Origin: Andalucia godoyi
Taxonomy: Eukaryota; Discoba; Jakobea; Jakobida; Andaluciidae
DNA length: 64,000 nucleotides
Reading direction: 5' to 3'
Assembly (NCBI GenBank): GCA_009859145.1
Contig: VRVR01000005.1
Span: 186,001 to 250,000 of the forward strand
Shown: piece after piece, positions 20,730 to 29,579 of the stretch
Layout of the letters: each line of letters opens with the position of its first letter
Position numbering within the stretch: position 1 is the stretch's first letter
Translations under genes and position numbers: made by a program
Notes under the pieces: model-generated
The model's input: the letters and a program-made list of their open reading frames with translations, nothing else
What the model was told of the DNA's origin: nothing
Databases searched by the model: none

Positions 20730-23009
20730 TTACAATCTGATGTTAAACTGGCGCAGAAGCGCAATCTTGTCCGAACGCTCCGTATCCATTTCCTGTACTG
20801 CATAATCGAAGCGTTCTTGAAGACGGACAAGCGACGCAGACTTGAAGTACAAGCATACTGCCAGCACGAGAACTGCAGGGCCGAGCACCAGCGGGGATCC
20901 GATGTACTCAATGGCATACTGAACATAATTCGGAGCGTATGATATTTGCTGAGGAATCGATGCCCAGGGGCTTGAAACACCGACATGTGGGCCGCACACG
21001 GTGCTGGATGACCGCTGCATGAACCACGTTGTCGGCAAGGCCGCAATGAACAGCGTGAAGAGCAAAAACCACAGAAAGAACGACGTCGCACTTGCAACCG
21101 CCCAAGGGCGGCTAGGTGGTCGACAGGTTTTGATGACAATCCACTTCCGAATGTAGAACAACACCACGTTACTCAACGCACCAAGAAACGGCATCATAGG
21201 TGACACGCACGTCCCAATCCAGATCAATCCTTGGCGATAGATCAACTCATTCACTTCGGAAGAAAACTTGATACTAACAGGTTGTCCAGAAATGCAGTGC
21301 TTCAGCGGTCCCATGATAGTTGTGTCCAGGGCACACAACAGAAAGTCCACAATGAGCAGCTGCCAAAACATTTGGCCTGCATCTGTTTCCACACATTCAC
21401 GCCCTCCAGTGAGTCGATCAAGATTCTGGACGGAAACAACCAATACAACAATATTAACCATCTTCACGAAATACACACGTCCAACGGTATTGCGGAAAAC
21501 AATCTTCGTGTTAACCCAGCGTTCCATCGACACCGTCGCATGAATCAGAGGAGGCACAACAAAATTAATGAAAGATACAATTACAGAGACCATGTAAGGG
21601 AAGACACTGTTCAAAGAAGCTTGGTTGAGAGCAATCACAAAAATAATGCCAGAGCAGGCCAAGAAGATGATGGTGAACAGAAGGATGCCGCACAATCTGC
21701 AGGCATAGAGAAACAGGCGGTCGGACGTCTTTTTCCGTTCAGAAAGGAACATCTTGACCCGAATCTCTTCCATGAGCTCTCGCAAAATGTTGACGAGGCC
21801 CGATTTGATCTGCATTGCTGCAGGACGAGCTTCGACCTTCCAATCCCATGCCCCAAATATAATGGATGTGAACTTGAATTGTCGATCATGTCGAATCAGA
21901 GACTCGGTTGCTTGGTCGCGCATCACTTGACGACGCAGTGCGATAATGATGACAAAAAACACAAACACAAACGAAAAGAAGATTGCGCAAGTATATCCCA
22001 CGGCCATGTTGTAGCTTGCAGCTTCCGGAGCGTACCCGCCATAGTAGACCCATGTATACTCCAAACCTCCGACACCGAAGAAGCCAAGATAGTCCTTCGC
22101 AACAGTCTTGTCTCTCCACGCCGCCGGAGGAGAGAGAAACCACGGAATCATGGTAACTCCCAGCCAAATGATCCCGACCGCAAAATTCAGATGGATCAGG
22201 AATCGCGAGAAATTAAAAAGCGAACCAACTCCGTTACCGAACAAGCCTTCAATTTGCCGGACGGAATTACGAAGAGGGGACATGCGTGAAATGACAGGAG
22301 CAATAAACAGCCACCAAGAGACCAGAGCTTGAGAAAACCAATTCTGAGAACGTTTTCCAGTCTCGAGTTTGCTTTTCCGCACAAATGAATGAAGCTTGTG
22401 CTGCAGGCCATCTCCGTCCACATACTCGACTTCAACCGTCTTTGGAGCCGCTGTATGACTCACCTCGCGATCGATCACGTCCTTGCAAACATCCTTGAAT
22501 TTTGGATCGTTCGCAACGTTCGAAAATCTTGACAAGCGCACGGACTGGCTGCGTTTTGCATCCTGCACGCGGACCGCAACGTTGGACAGCGATGTGGTTG
22601 ACTTTTGGGAGACCAGATCTCCATGATCGCCGTGTACTTCGACAAACACAGGATCGTCGGGGTCTGGGACGTCATCCATTGACGAAGAAGAAGCGATTGC
22701 AGACGCAGGAGACGCTGGAATGGTCGACGGGGCATTTCCAGGAGGCTCAATCACCACACCGCCGTGGCTCGCGGGCGCGTCCATGTCCGCTGCGAAAACA
22801 GAGCCCGAGTCATCAGTCGTGGTAACAACAGCAGGAGAATCGTAGTATGGCATCTCGTTCGGAGCTTCCGATCTGCCTTGCTTACCGTCATCTTCCTGAA
22901 TCTCTTCACTCGAATCGTTTGCCATCGTGCCATCCGCCGGCACACTGTCTGATGCTTCGTTTTCTACTTTGTACCACGGTAGATCGTCTTCATTTCCTAC
23001 GTCGTCCAT
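20730..23009 (-). CDS. Transmembrane channel-like (TMC) protein
   Basis: A 759-residue protein. I start it at the ATG at 23009 (MDDVGNEDD); the open frame goes on only to a TTG. The first ~210 residues are acidic and Ser/Pro-rich, probably cytosolic. After that come about nine hydrophobic segments. The TMC-domain signature is visible near residue 535: RECVETDAGQMFWQLLIVDF (family form CWETxVGQExYKLxxxDF), followed by LIYRQGLIWIGTCVSPMMPF and CRPPSRPW. TMC proteins are related to TMEM16/OSCA and form mechanosensitive or leak cation channels. The Trp of the CWET motif is Val here. The C-terminal ~40 residues are a charged helix. It is divergent from the phosphatase gene over about 630 bp. Confidence 0.88.
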   Translation of the reverse strand: MDDVGNEDDLPWYKVENEASDSVPADGTMANDSSEEIQEDDGKQGRSEAPNEMPYYDSPAVVTTTDDSGSVFAADMDAPASHGGVVIEPPGNAPSTIPASPASAIASSSSMDDVPDPDDPVFVEVHGDHGDLVSQKSTTSLSNVAVRVQDAKRSQSVRLSRFSNVANDPKFKDVCKDVIDREVSHTAAPKTVEVEYVDGDGLQHKLHSFVRKSKLETGKRSQNWFSQALVSWWLFIAPVISRMSPLRNSVRQIEGLFGNGVGSLFNFSRFLIHLNFAVGIIWLGVTMIPWFLSPPAAWRDKTVAKDYLGFFGVGGLEYTWVYYGGYAPEAASYNMAVGYTCAIFFSFVFVFFVIIIALRRQVMRDQATESLIRHDRQFKFTSIIFGAWDWKVEARPAAMQIKSGLVNILRELMEEIRVKMFLSERKKTSDRLFLYACRLCGILLFTIIFLACSGIIFVIALNQASLNSVFPYMVSVIVSFINFVVPPLIHATVSMERWVNTKIVFRNTVGRVYFVKMVNIVVLVVSVQNLDRLTGGRECVETDAGQMFWQLLIVDFLLCALDTTIMGPLKHCISGQPVSIKFSSEVNELIYRQGLIWIGTCVSPMMPFLGALSNVVLFYIRKWIVIKTCRPPSRPWAVASATSFFLWFLLFTLFIAALPTTWFMQRSSSTVCGPHVGVSSPWASIPQQISYAPNYVQYAIEYIGSPLVLGPAVLVLAVCLYFKSASLVRLQERFDYAVQEMDTERSDKIALLRQFNIRL

Positions 23010-23136
23010 CTCTTCAATGTTCAAACGCAAAGCACTGTGTGCACACAGAAAAAATAATAATTAAAGAAAGAAAGAAGAAACCGGCTCGAGGGAAACGGAG
23101 TGCCGAACTGACCTATTGCATTTACCGATGCCAAAA

Positions 23137-23172
23137 AAGAAAAAAGAAAAAAGAAAAAAGAAAAAAGAAAAA
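23137..23172. repeat. AAAAAG hexamer repeat
   Basis: Several A-rich hexamer/heptamer units in tandem on the plus strand, in the TMC upstream region. Confidence 0.8.
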
Positions 23173-23249
23173 TAAAGAGCAATCGAAGCAAACCAAAAAA
23201 CGTCCTGACTCGTGAGGGAACGCTCAAAATGCAGATTGCAAAAAGTGCC

Positions 23250-23292
23250 AAAACAAAAACAAAAACCAAAAACAAAAACAAAAACAAAAACC
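23250..23292. repeat. CAAAAA hexamer repeat
   Basis: About seven units of CAAAAA with one CC interruption. Confidence 0.8.
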
Positions 23293-23385
23293 ACGAAACG
23301 CAAAGATGTCAGGGGTTCGGGCTGTTTTGAAAACCATTTTTTGTTCGTTGCCAAAACAAAAACGAAAAACAAAAAACGCAGAGAC

Positions 23386-23461
23386 TTGATGCTTCTCAGT
23401 TTCTCTCTAGAAGCACAGCATGCTTGATGCTTCTCAGTTTCTCTCTAGAAGCACAGCATGC
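23386..23461. repeat. Perfect 38-bp tandem duplication with internal inverted repeat
   Basis: Two identical 38-bp copies (23386-23423 and 23424-23461), then the first 9 bases of a third. Each copy contains GCTTCT and AGAAGC separated by 12 bases, so each could form a small hairpin. Confidence 0.95.
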
Positions 23462-23637
23462 TTGATGCTTGCTGCATGGAAAAAGTGCTCAAAAGTCAGA
23501 CCCCAACAGGAGGCAGTGGTGGTGGTGAGTGGAGGCGATAGTCTTCGTGGACGACGTGAGTGGAGGAGAGATTGGCGTCCGCGACACAGAGCAAAGCATT
23601 TTCGAAATCCGGGGGTGGGGTGGGGGAGAAAAGGTCC

Positions 23638-24477
23638 ATGGATATTCCGACGGTTGTAGAAACGATATTCACGTTGCTGGTCATTGCGGTTGCCATCGCG
23701 CTTCTCCCGAGCAGGTATTCGCTGTGGCGGTGGCTCTTCTTGATTTTGGAAAAGGAGAGGATTCGGGTTATCAATGAGCGCAAGCCAAAACGTATTGTTC
23801 TTATTAGACATGGGGAGTCTGCGGGGAACTTGAATCCAGAGGCGTACGGATGCACTCCTGATTGGAAAATCCCGCTTACCGAAAAGGGCCATCAGCAGGC
23901 TATTGAAGCGGGTCGATTCATCAAGTCCGTCGTTGGCGAGGAGAAGGTGTTTTTTTATGTTTCTCCGTATGTTCGTGCATTTGAAACATTTCTTGATTGC
24001 GCAAAGTCACTCTCGGAAAAACAGTTTGCTTGGAGAGAAGAGCCAAGGCTCCGCGAGCTGGAATGGGGGAACTTTGCGAATTCCGCAGTGCAGGAATCTT
24101 GCCAGCGGGACCGATTAGTCGTTGGTAAGTTCTTTTATCGCTTTCCAAATGGAGAGTCGGGCGCAGATGTGTTTGATCGCGTCAGTGTCTTTTTGGAGAC
24201 GCTGTTCCGGTCGTTTAATAAGGACATGTGGAACAAGGCCGAGAATTACATCCTGGTGAGCCATGGATTGTTGATTCGACTCTTTCTGATGCGGTACTTT
24301 CATCTCACGGTTTCCGAGTTTGAGAGCATGGAAAACCTCCACAATTGCCAAATGGTTGTATTGGAGAAGGACTCAACGGGAAGATACCAGATCTCTCCGC
24401 TTCATGGCTTCTACGAAAACGGGAATCCTGTGCATTTCCCTCATTTCGACACAAAGTCTCGAATCGAGAGACCTTGA
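23638..24477 (+). CDS. Membrane-anchored histidine phosphatase (phosphoglycerate mutase-like)
   Basis: A 279-residue protein starting at the ATG at 23638; the longer frame begins only at a GTG. One N-terminal hydrophobic segment (residues ~7-25) probably anchors it. The histidine-phosphatase domain starts at residue ~51: LIRHGESAGN holds the R57-H58-G59 catalytic motif, SPYVRAFET supplies a second Arg, LRELEWGNF the acid region, and LVSHGLLIRLF the second catalytic His (H209). The pattern resembles the phosphoglycerate-mutase-like branch with plant DET1-type and fungal proteins rather than true glycolytic dPGM. The substrate is unknown. It is convergent with casein kinase 1, stops about 200 bp apart. 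Confidence 0.88.
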   Translation: MDIPTVVETIFTLLVIAVAIALLPSRYSLWRWLFLILEKERIRVINERKPKRIVLIRHGESAGNLNPEAYGCTPDWKIPLTEKGHQQAIEAGRFIKSVVGEEKVFFYVSPYVRAFETFLDCAKSLSEKQFAWREEPRLRELEWGNFANSAVQESCQRDRLVVGKFFYRFPNGESGADVFDRVSVFLETLFRSFNKDMWNKAENYILVSHGLLIRLFLMRYFHLTVSEFESMENLHNCQMVVLEKDSTGRYQISPLHGFYENGNPVHFPHFDTKSRIERP

Positions 24478-24680
24478 ACAGCGGGAGGGGGGAACTCGTA
24501 ATTTATTGTTCGAAAAGCGTTCTCTTCGTGTACACTATAACTAATACAAGGGGATCGAGAAAAGGATTGGTCGAAACGATCGAATGTGAATTGAAGCAGG
24601 AAGAAAAAAAAAACCAAAAAACCAAAAAAACACTAGCGGATGTATAATAGAAAAATAATGATAATCGAAATTGAACCACT

Positions 24681-26129
24681 TCAGTGCTTGTTTGCTGCCA
24701 TCGACGACTGGTAATAAACAGGTAATGAAAGAGGAACCGACGACTCGGCAGTCACGGACGGCAGCGGAGCTTGGAAAAAGTTATGCAGCTGCGGTGTCGC
24801 AGACGGAAATATGTACGGAGTCAAAAGCGGATGCAAGAAAAATATAGGGCTTGGCGGAAACATGCTGGGGGGTATCGCGCAATGGGGCATCGCTGGTGGC
24901 AAAGGAGCCGGAAACACACTCCATGGATATCCCATTCGAGGAACGACAGACAAAAATGCGCACATGTTCGCGTGCGACAAGCCCTGAAGGCTGTTGTCCG
25001 GCGTCGCAAGAGGACATGCAGCAACAACGGGTCTCGGCTGCCTCTTGGCGTCCATTTTTGCGAATGCATCATCATTCCCGTCAAACGCGGCGGACCGGTC
25101 ACGTTTGCCAAATGCATTGTGGCAGCTCGAGCTGTGCAAAACTTCTGACAGTTTCACCGCAGGGGTCGTCGATGAGCCATGAGAATATTGGGTCATGGTC
25201 TCGACAGCGCTGGCGGAACCTGTCCAATCATATACAAAATCGCAGGAAGTTCCTGAAGAAAACAAAGCGGTACTCAAAAGCGATCGGCAGAATTCGTATT
25301 CTGGATCGACGTCGAAAGAAAGACCTCGGACATAATCCAATAACTGTGTAAACTCTTTTGGAAGCCCCTGGCAGAGCTCTGAAGAAGATAAGCTACCCTT
25401 CATTTCAGCGATGCGAACAAACTTTTCTTCCTTGGCAACGACGCGCAGTCCCTGCCACGGCAGCTTACCTTGCAAAAAGTACACAAGCAAATAGCAAAGA
25501 GACTCGAGATCGTCTCGTCTGCTTTGCTCAATTCCCCAATGTGTCTTTACAGAAGCGTAGCGTGCGGTTCCAGTAAGACCGCGTTTATCGGAGCGGTAAG
25601 GAATGTGCTGTCCATCGACGATGAATTTCTTCGCAAGCCCAAAATCAATGGCAAAGACACGATGGGTGCAATCTGTAATTCCCATTAAGAAATTCTCGGG
25701 CTTCACGTCTCGGTGAATAAGCCCGCGACTGTGGATCATTTCCAACACATGGAACAGCTGGATTCCAATCATGCACACGGTCTTGACCGAAAACCGCTTG
25801 CCACACTGGTCAAACAGCTCCTCAAGATTGGACCCAAGAAGATCTGTGACCATAACATAGTACGTATCGAGATGTAGGCCGTAGTAGTAGACCTTCGGGG
25901 CTATCCCAGTGTCCTGCAGCTGCTTCAGTATTCTTGCTTCGTGGCGCAGCTTTGGATTCCTAGACCGGGCATTTTCTACCTTGATCGCAACCGGAGATCG
26001 ATTGGCCAACAGGTTAAATCCTTGGTATACGTCTCCAAAGGAACCCGATCCGATCTTTTTGCCCACCAGAAACGCACCTCCAATGCAAGTACTTTCGATC
26101 TGCTTCCTTCGCCCGCTCGACGAGGACAT
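24681..26129 (-). CDS. Casein kinase 1 family protein kinase
   Basis: A 482-residue protein starting at the ATG at 26129 (MSSSSGRRKQ); the longer frame starts at TTG and reads like a pyrimidine-rich leader. The kinase domain covers about residues 18-305: GSGSFGDVYQG (Gly loop), VAIK (K50), HRDVKPENFLMG (catalytic D141), DFGLAKKF (D162) and RSDKRGLTGTARYAS. DLLGSNLEELF and the lack of an APE motif are typical of CK1. The tail (~320-482) is rich in Pro, Ser and aromatic residues and probably disordered. CK1 enzymes phosphorylate primed acidic sites and act in trafficking, signalling and cilia; the isoform cannot be told. It is divergent from B9D2. Confidence 0.95.
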   Translation of the reverse strand: MSSSSGRRKQIESTCIGGAFLVGKKIGSGSFGDVYQGFNLLANRSPVAIKVENARSRNPKLRHEARILKQLQDTGIAPKVYYYGLHLDTYYVMVTDLLGSNLEELFDQCGKRFSVKTVCMIGIQLFHVLEMIHSRGLIHRDVKPENFLMGITDCTHRVFAIDFGLAKKFIVDGQHIPYRSDKRGLTGTARYASVKTHWGIEQSRRDDLESLCYLLVYFLQGKLPWQGLRVVAKEEKFVRIAEMKGSLSSSELCQGLPKEFTQLLDYVRGLSFDVDPEYEFCRSLLSTALFSSGTSCDFVYDWTGSASAVETMTQYSHGSSTTPAVKLSEVLHSSSCHNAFGKRDRSAAFDGNDDAFAKMDAKRQPRPVVAACPLATPDNSLQGLSHANMCAFLSVVPRMGYPWSVFPAPLPPAMPHCAIPPSMFPPSPIFFLHPLLTPYIFPSATPQLHNFFQAPLPSVTAESSVPLSLPVYYQSSMAANKH

Positions 26130-27021
26130 TGTATGACACTGTGTATAAAAAAGAGAAACAAAGAGAGAGAGAGAGAGAGAGATGAAAGGGGAGAAGGAGG
26201 AGGAGGGCGTGTGGGAAAAATTACCACGACAGAAAACAGAACCGAACGACGATGACAATGACGACGAGCCCGACGAGGTAACGCAGAGGAAAGAGGCAAG
26301 GAAAAGGCGGGATGACGGTGCAAAACGAAAAAGAAGGTTTCGAAAAAGGGTGGAGAGACGGAGGAGGCCGAGGTTCAGAGAAGAAGGCCCTTTTCAGTTT
26401 TCCAGAGGTTCATACAAAAGACCTTGAAAATCACAGAACTGGAACGAGAGATGCCCATCGATCGCCAGCAGGTTGACAGGGCCACACAGATGACACGAAG
26501 AAAGTGGACGGCACTTTCTTGGTCAAAGAAGTTCGAGCAGATTGATGGGTGCACTCGATGCTCTCGCACACCAGCACACAACGCCTCAGCAGAACTGTCT
26601 ACAATGTTCGTAGTGGCTTGCAACTTGCACAAGGAGAACCCGCATTGGAGTGATTGAAGGCGGGAGTGCGTGGGAAACCAGTCGGGCTTCCGGTTTCGGC
26701 AATCTCCGGGGACTGTCACAGCCGTCAAGTGTCAAGTGACAAGCGTCAACTGTCGGCTCTGGCATCAAGAGATGCTATGCCAGAAACCGAGGTTTCCCGC
26801 TTCCCGTATGTCTTTTCTCAGGAGAGCAAAGACATTTCGACCCCGTTGCCACCACGTTGCTTGCTTCTTCTCAACAAGGATCCGCCATCTGTCCAGTGTC
26901 CACCTTCCTGCTCAGACTCCCCACCCACAACACACAGACTGCCATTCAATCGCTGCTGTCCTCCGCACACCCTGGACGCTTCGACACCTGACAGGTATTT
27001 TCACGCGAATACAAGCAAGCA
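26130..27021. promoter_or_regulatory. Divergent intergenic region (casein kinase 1 / B9D2)
   Basis: About 890 bp between divergent starts, longer than most in the window. The CK1-proximal half is strongly purine-rich on the plus strand (pyrimidine-rich on the CK1 sense strand), consistent with a CK1 5' UTR. A possible small ORF at 26451-26657 is listed separately. I see nothing else. Confidence 0.45.
26451..26657 (+). CDS. Possible small ORF with a CxxC motif
   Basis: A 68-codon ORF from ATG to TGA. The frame stays open upstream through QRFIQKTLKITELERE to a TTTTCAG site that could be a splice acceptor, so it might be a 3' exon. It contains GCTRC and a later ACNLH, which could bind a metal. 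I recognise no family. It may be chance. Confidence 0.22.
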   Translation: MPIDRQQVDRATQMTRRKWTALSWSKKFEQIDGCTRCSRTPAHNASAELSTMFVVACNLHKENPHWSD

Positions 27022-27549
27022 ATGCCTGAAGTCCACGTTGTTGGCGAGATATCTTCAGGGTCGCATTTCGAGGACTCGCTGCTATTCTGCAAATGGAGGG
27101 TGGTCTGCGGGCCACAATGGCGCAAGGTATCGGGGGCCGATTCAGGGTCGACACATGTTGTTCAGGCCCTTGAGGAAGAACATGTGTTCAGTCACCCCAT
27201 TGACATCCACTTTGCAGCAAAAGCAATTGAAGGCTGGCCGAGGCTTTTGATTCGGGTGTGGAAGCAAGACATGTTTGGAAGAAATGACTTTTGCGGATAT
27301 GCTCTCTGTCACATTCCAACTTCGCCGGGCTCATTTGTGCTTGAGTGTCCTTGCTGGAGACCGCAGGGCACTCTGATGGAGGAAATGACAGCGTGGTTTC
27401 TTGGAGGAAGACCGCAATTGCGACATGAGGACCTCGTGCTGTCCGGCGACAACCGGTTTCGCCTCCGAACGGTATCCATGGGCGTCGTTCGTGTGCGGCT
27501 GTCGGTTATCACGAAAGACTTTGCAAAACACGGAGTCGTCTTTGGTTGA
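27022..27549 (+). CDS. B9D2: B9 domain-containing protein 2 (ciliary transition zone)
   Basis: 175 residues, the same length as human B9D2, and similar along its whole length. MPEVHVVGEI matches the family start, then ENSLFCKW-like LLFCKWRV, SHPIDIHFAAKAIEGWPRL, VWKQDMFGRNDFCGYALCHIP and CPCWRPQGT. It is a single B9 (C2-like) domain. B9D2 forms the B9 complex with B9D1 and MKS1 at the transition zone and controls entry of membrane proteins into the cilium, so the organism builds a gated flagellum. It is intronless. It converges on the beta-lactamase-fold gene, stops 238 bp apart. Confidence 0.96.
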   Translation: MPEVHVVGEISSGSHFEDSLLFCKWRVVCGPQWRKVSGADSGSTHVVQALEEEHVFSHPIDIHFAAKAIEGWPRLLIRVWKQDMFGRNDFCGYALCHIPTSPGSFVLECPCWRPQGTLMEEMTAWFLGGRPQLRHEDLVLSGDNRFRLRTVSMGVVRVRLSVITKDFAKHGVVFG

Positions 27550-27787
27550 AGAACAACATCCCGACTCTGGCCGAGAGATCCATTGTTCGAATAGCCCCGT
27601 TTTTTCTTCTTCTATTGTCGGTGAGAGTGATGAAACGACCGCTCGGAAATTTACTTGTCCAACTATCTCTGTAAATATCATTGTCCTTTTTTTCGTTTTC
27701 GTTTTGTGTTTGTTGCCAACTTCCATTCGCGCAAGTGCAAGTGCAAGTGCGTGTGCGTGTGTGCCATCCCGAATCTTCGACATTCGA

Positions 27788-29107
27788 CTACTTGCGGTCC
27801 CACAGCTGCTGCACCAAGTTGTTGAACGACGGGCGGAGATCGCGGATTTGGATATTGCCTTCGTCAGGATATACACGGTTTGTGAGCAGAATGGTAAACA
27901 TTTGGCGCACCGGATCAATGCACACTTGCGTACCAGTGAATCCAAGATGCAGAAAGGTCTCTCCGGAAAGCGAGCCGCAAGACCGCTCCGATGCAGGCTG
28001 TGCCTGGTAGTTGTTCGTATCCCATCCCAGAGCTCGGGAGGACTGCGAAACATTGTACACCGCGCGGAACAATGCTACCGTGGTTGCATTGAGAAACGGA
28101 GATTCTGCGCCCGGGTTCACGTACAGCCGGGCAATGCGAATGACATCTTGCACATTCGAAAAGAATCCAGCGTGACCAGAAATGCCTCCAAGGGCATACG
28201 CGTTCCCGTCCGAGACAGTCCCTTGCATAACCTGATGTCTGTAGGAACTGTCATTCCACGTCGGAGCCGCCTGTCCCCACAGATTGGGAGGAGGAAGAAA
28301 CCCGGAATTGGTCATTCCGGAAGCTGCGATCACATACTTTCTTGCGTATGCTTCGTAGTAGCACTGCCAAAGTGCCTCCTGGGACGAACGACCGTCATCA
28401 CACAGAGGGTGGAAATCCGCCGGACTGACGTATCCGTGCTCGGCCGCAAGCTTACCAACAATGAACATCATCGTAATCATGGACAAGTCGGAGTACACAT
28501 AAACAGCCCCGACGGGATTGACGAGTGGCTGAGCCATTACTGACTGGAAAATCTGTTCTCTGCATGAAAAGTCTTCGGGGGGATTATGCACCTTTGCAGA
28601 AGCACAGCCAAACTTGGGATCCCAATAGTTGGGAGATGGATCTGGAGGGAAACCTGCGTTGTGAAGCAGGAGGTTGCGGACCTTGATAAACTGCTTTCCT
28701 TCGTTGTTGTACCTTTGTCCAAACAGACGCTCGTCAATCAGAAGCATGTCGAGATCAAGCTCACCACGCTGGTAGAACTGAGCAGCGCTTGTTGTGGTCA
28801 TCAGCACCTTGGTACACGATGCCATGTCAAACAGGGTGTCCTCCGTCATTGGAAAGTTCGCAGTCGAGTGCGGGGGAACCTCCCCATACGTCAGATTGCC
28901 AACAGCATACGTGAATGCACACGAATTCGCGTCACAAGCCGCAGCCACAGCTCCCGGGGTCACCCCTTTCGCGACTGCAGCACGCAGGAGATCCTCTACA
29001 CCACTCCACTCTGCACAGCACGCAACTGACAATGACGCGGCGACAAGCGCACTCAAAAGCACAGCGCAGCTCGACACGCGCACTGCCCCGAAGCATGCAC
29101 TTACCAT
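27788..29107 (-). CDS. Secreted beta-lactamase-related serine hydrolase
   Basis: A 439-residue protein, starting at the ATG at 29107; the longer frame begins at a TTG. The first ~30 residues form a signal peptide (SSCAVLLSALVAASLSVACCA). The serine beta-lactamase/penicillin-binding fold follows: S97-C-T-K100 (SxxK nucleophile motif), VYVYSDLS near 206 (the Y-x-N/S element), and HLGFTG near 388 (the K/H-T/x-G strand). Family members include class C beta-lactamases, esterases and animal LACTB/LACTBL1; the substrate cannot be told. Several Cys and N-x-S/T sites fit a secreted protein. It could digest peptidoglycan fragments from bacterial prey, but that is speculation. Convergent with B9D2; divergent from the PLAC8 gene. 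Confidence 0.88.
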   Translation of the reverse strand: MVSACFGAVRVSSCAVLLSALVAASLSVACCAEWSGVEDLLRAAVAKGVTPGAVAAACDANSCAFTYAVGNLTYGEVPPHSTANFPMTEDTLFDMASCTKVLMTTTSAAQFYQRGELDLDMLLIDERLFGQRYNNEGKQFIKVRNLLLHNAGFPPDPSPNYWDPKFGCASAKVHNPPEDFSCREQIFQSVMAQPLVNPVGAVYVYSDLSMITMMFIVGKLAAEHGYVSPADFHPLCDDGRSSQEALWQCYYEAYARKYVIAASGMTNSGFLPPPNLWGQAAPTWNDSSYRHQVMQGTVSDGNAYALGGISGHAGFFSNVQDVIRIARLYVNPGAESPFLNATTVALFRAVYNVSQSSRALGWDTNNYQAQPASERSCGSLSGETFLHLGFTGTQVCIDPVRQMFTILLTNRVYPDEGNIQIRDLRPSFNNLVQQLWDRK

Positions 29108-29579
29108 TGCTACAACGCAATACTCAAGAACAAATTGAAAATGAACCAAAAAAACAAAACAAAAACAACCAAACGAAAAGAACAGAATGAAAGCGAACAA
29201 ACCAACAACAACAAAACAACCTGCAAAAAAACCGCACGATATGAGTGGCGACTATATGCGGAGAGTGAAGGCCTGATAATCCACTGATCCAATAGTTTCC
29301 GCGGTGCGTCTTGCATCAAACTCTAGAATCAACAGCATCCAGCTTTTTGACGGCAATGTCGCACCTGCTGGCCATGCTTGCGGCATTTTTCGGGTTCCTC
29401 CATTAAAGACCCGAATCCCTCCTCCTCTTCGGTATACTGTATCATACAGTAATTCAGCGTTCCGATTTGCATTTGGAACGATCGAGCCTTTTCCTGTCCA
29501 ACAGCGCACTGCACATTCGCACACAAGCATCGTTCGTCTTTCAGGAGGAAAACACACACACTATTTCTCACAACGCAAG
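29108..29579. promoter_or_regulatory. Divergent intergenic region (beta-lactamase-like / PLAC8)
   Basis: About 470 bp between divergent starts. It is A-rich near 29140-29230 (pyrimidine-rich on the sense strand of the hydrolase) and otherwise unremarkable. I see no convincing ORF. Confidence 0.45.

Larger units (their letters stand above)
23010..23637. promoter_or_regulatory. Divergent intergenic region (TMC / histidine phosphatase)
   Basis: About 630 bp between divergent starts. It is packed with simple sequence: an AAAAAG repeat near 23137-23172, a CAAAAA repeat near 23250-23292, and a perfect 38-bp tandem duplication at 23386-23461. I see no gene. Confidence 0.55.

Noticed and set aside
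21231-22289. 352-codon plus-strand ORF
   Set aside because: Antisense to TMC membrane segments. No recognisable motif; TMC is clearly the real gene.
27401-28543. 380-codon plus-strand ORF
   Set aside because: It runs from the end of B9D2 in another frame through the antisense strand of the hydrolase gene. It does not look like a domain.
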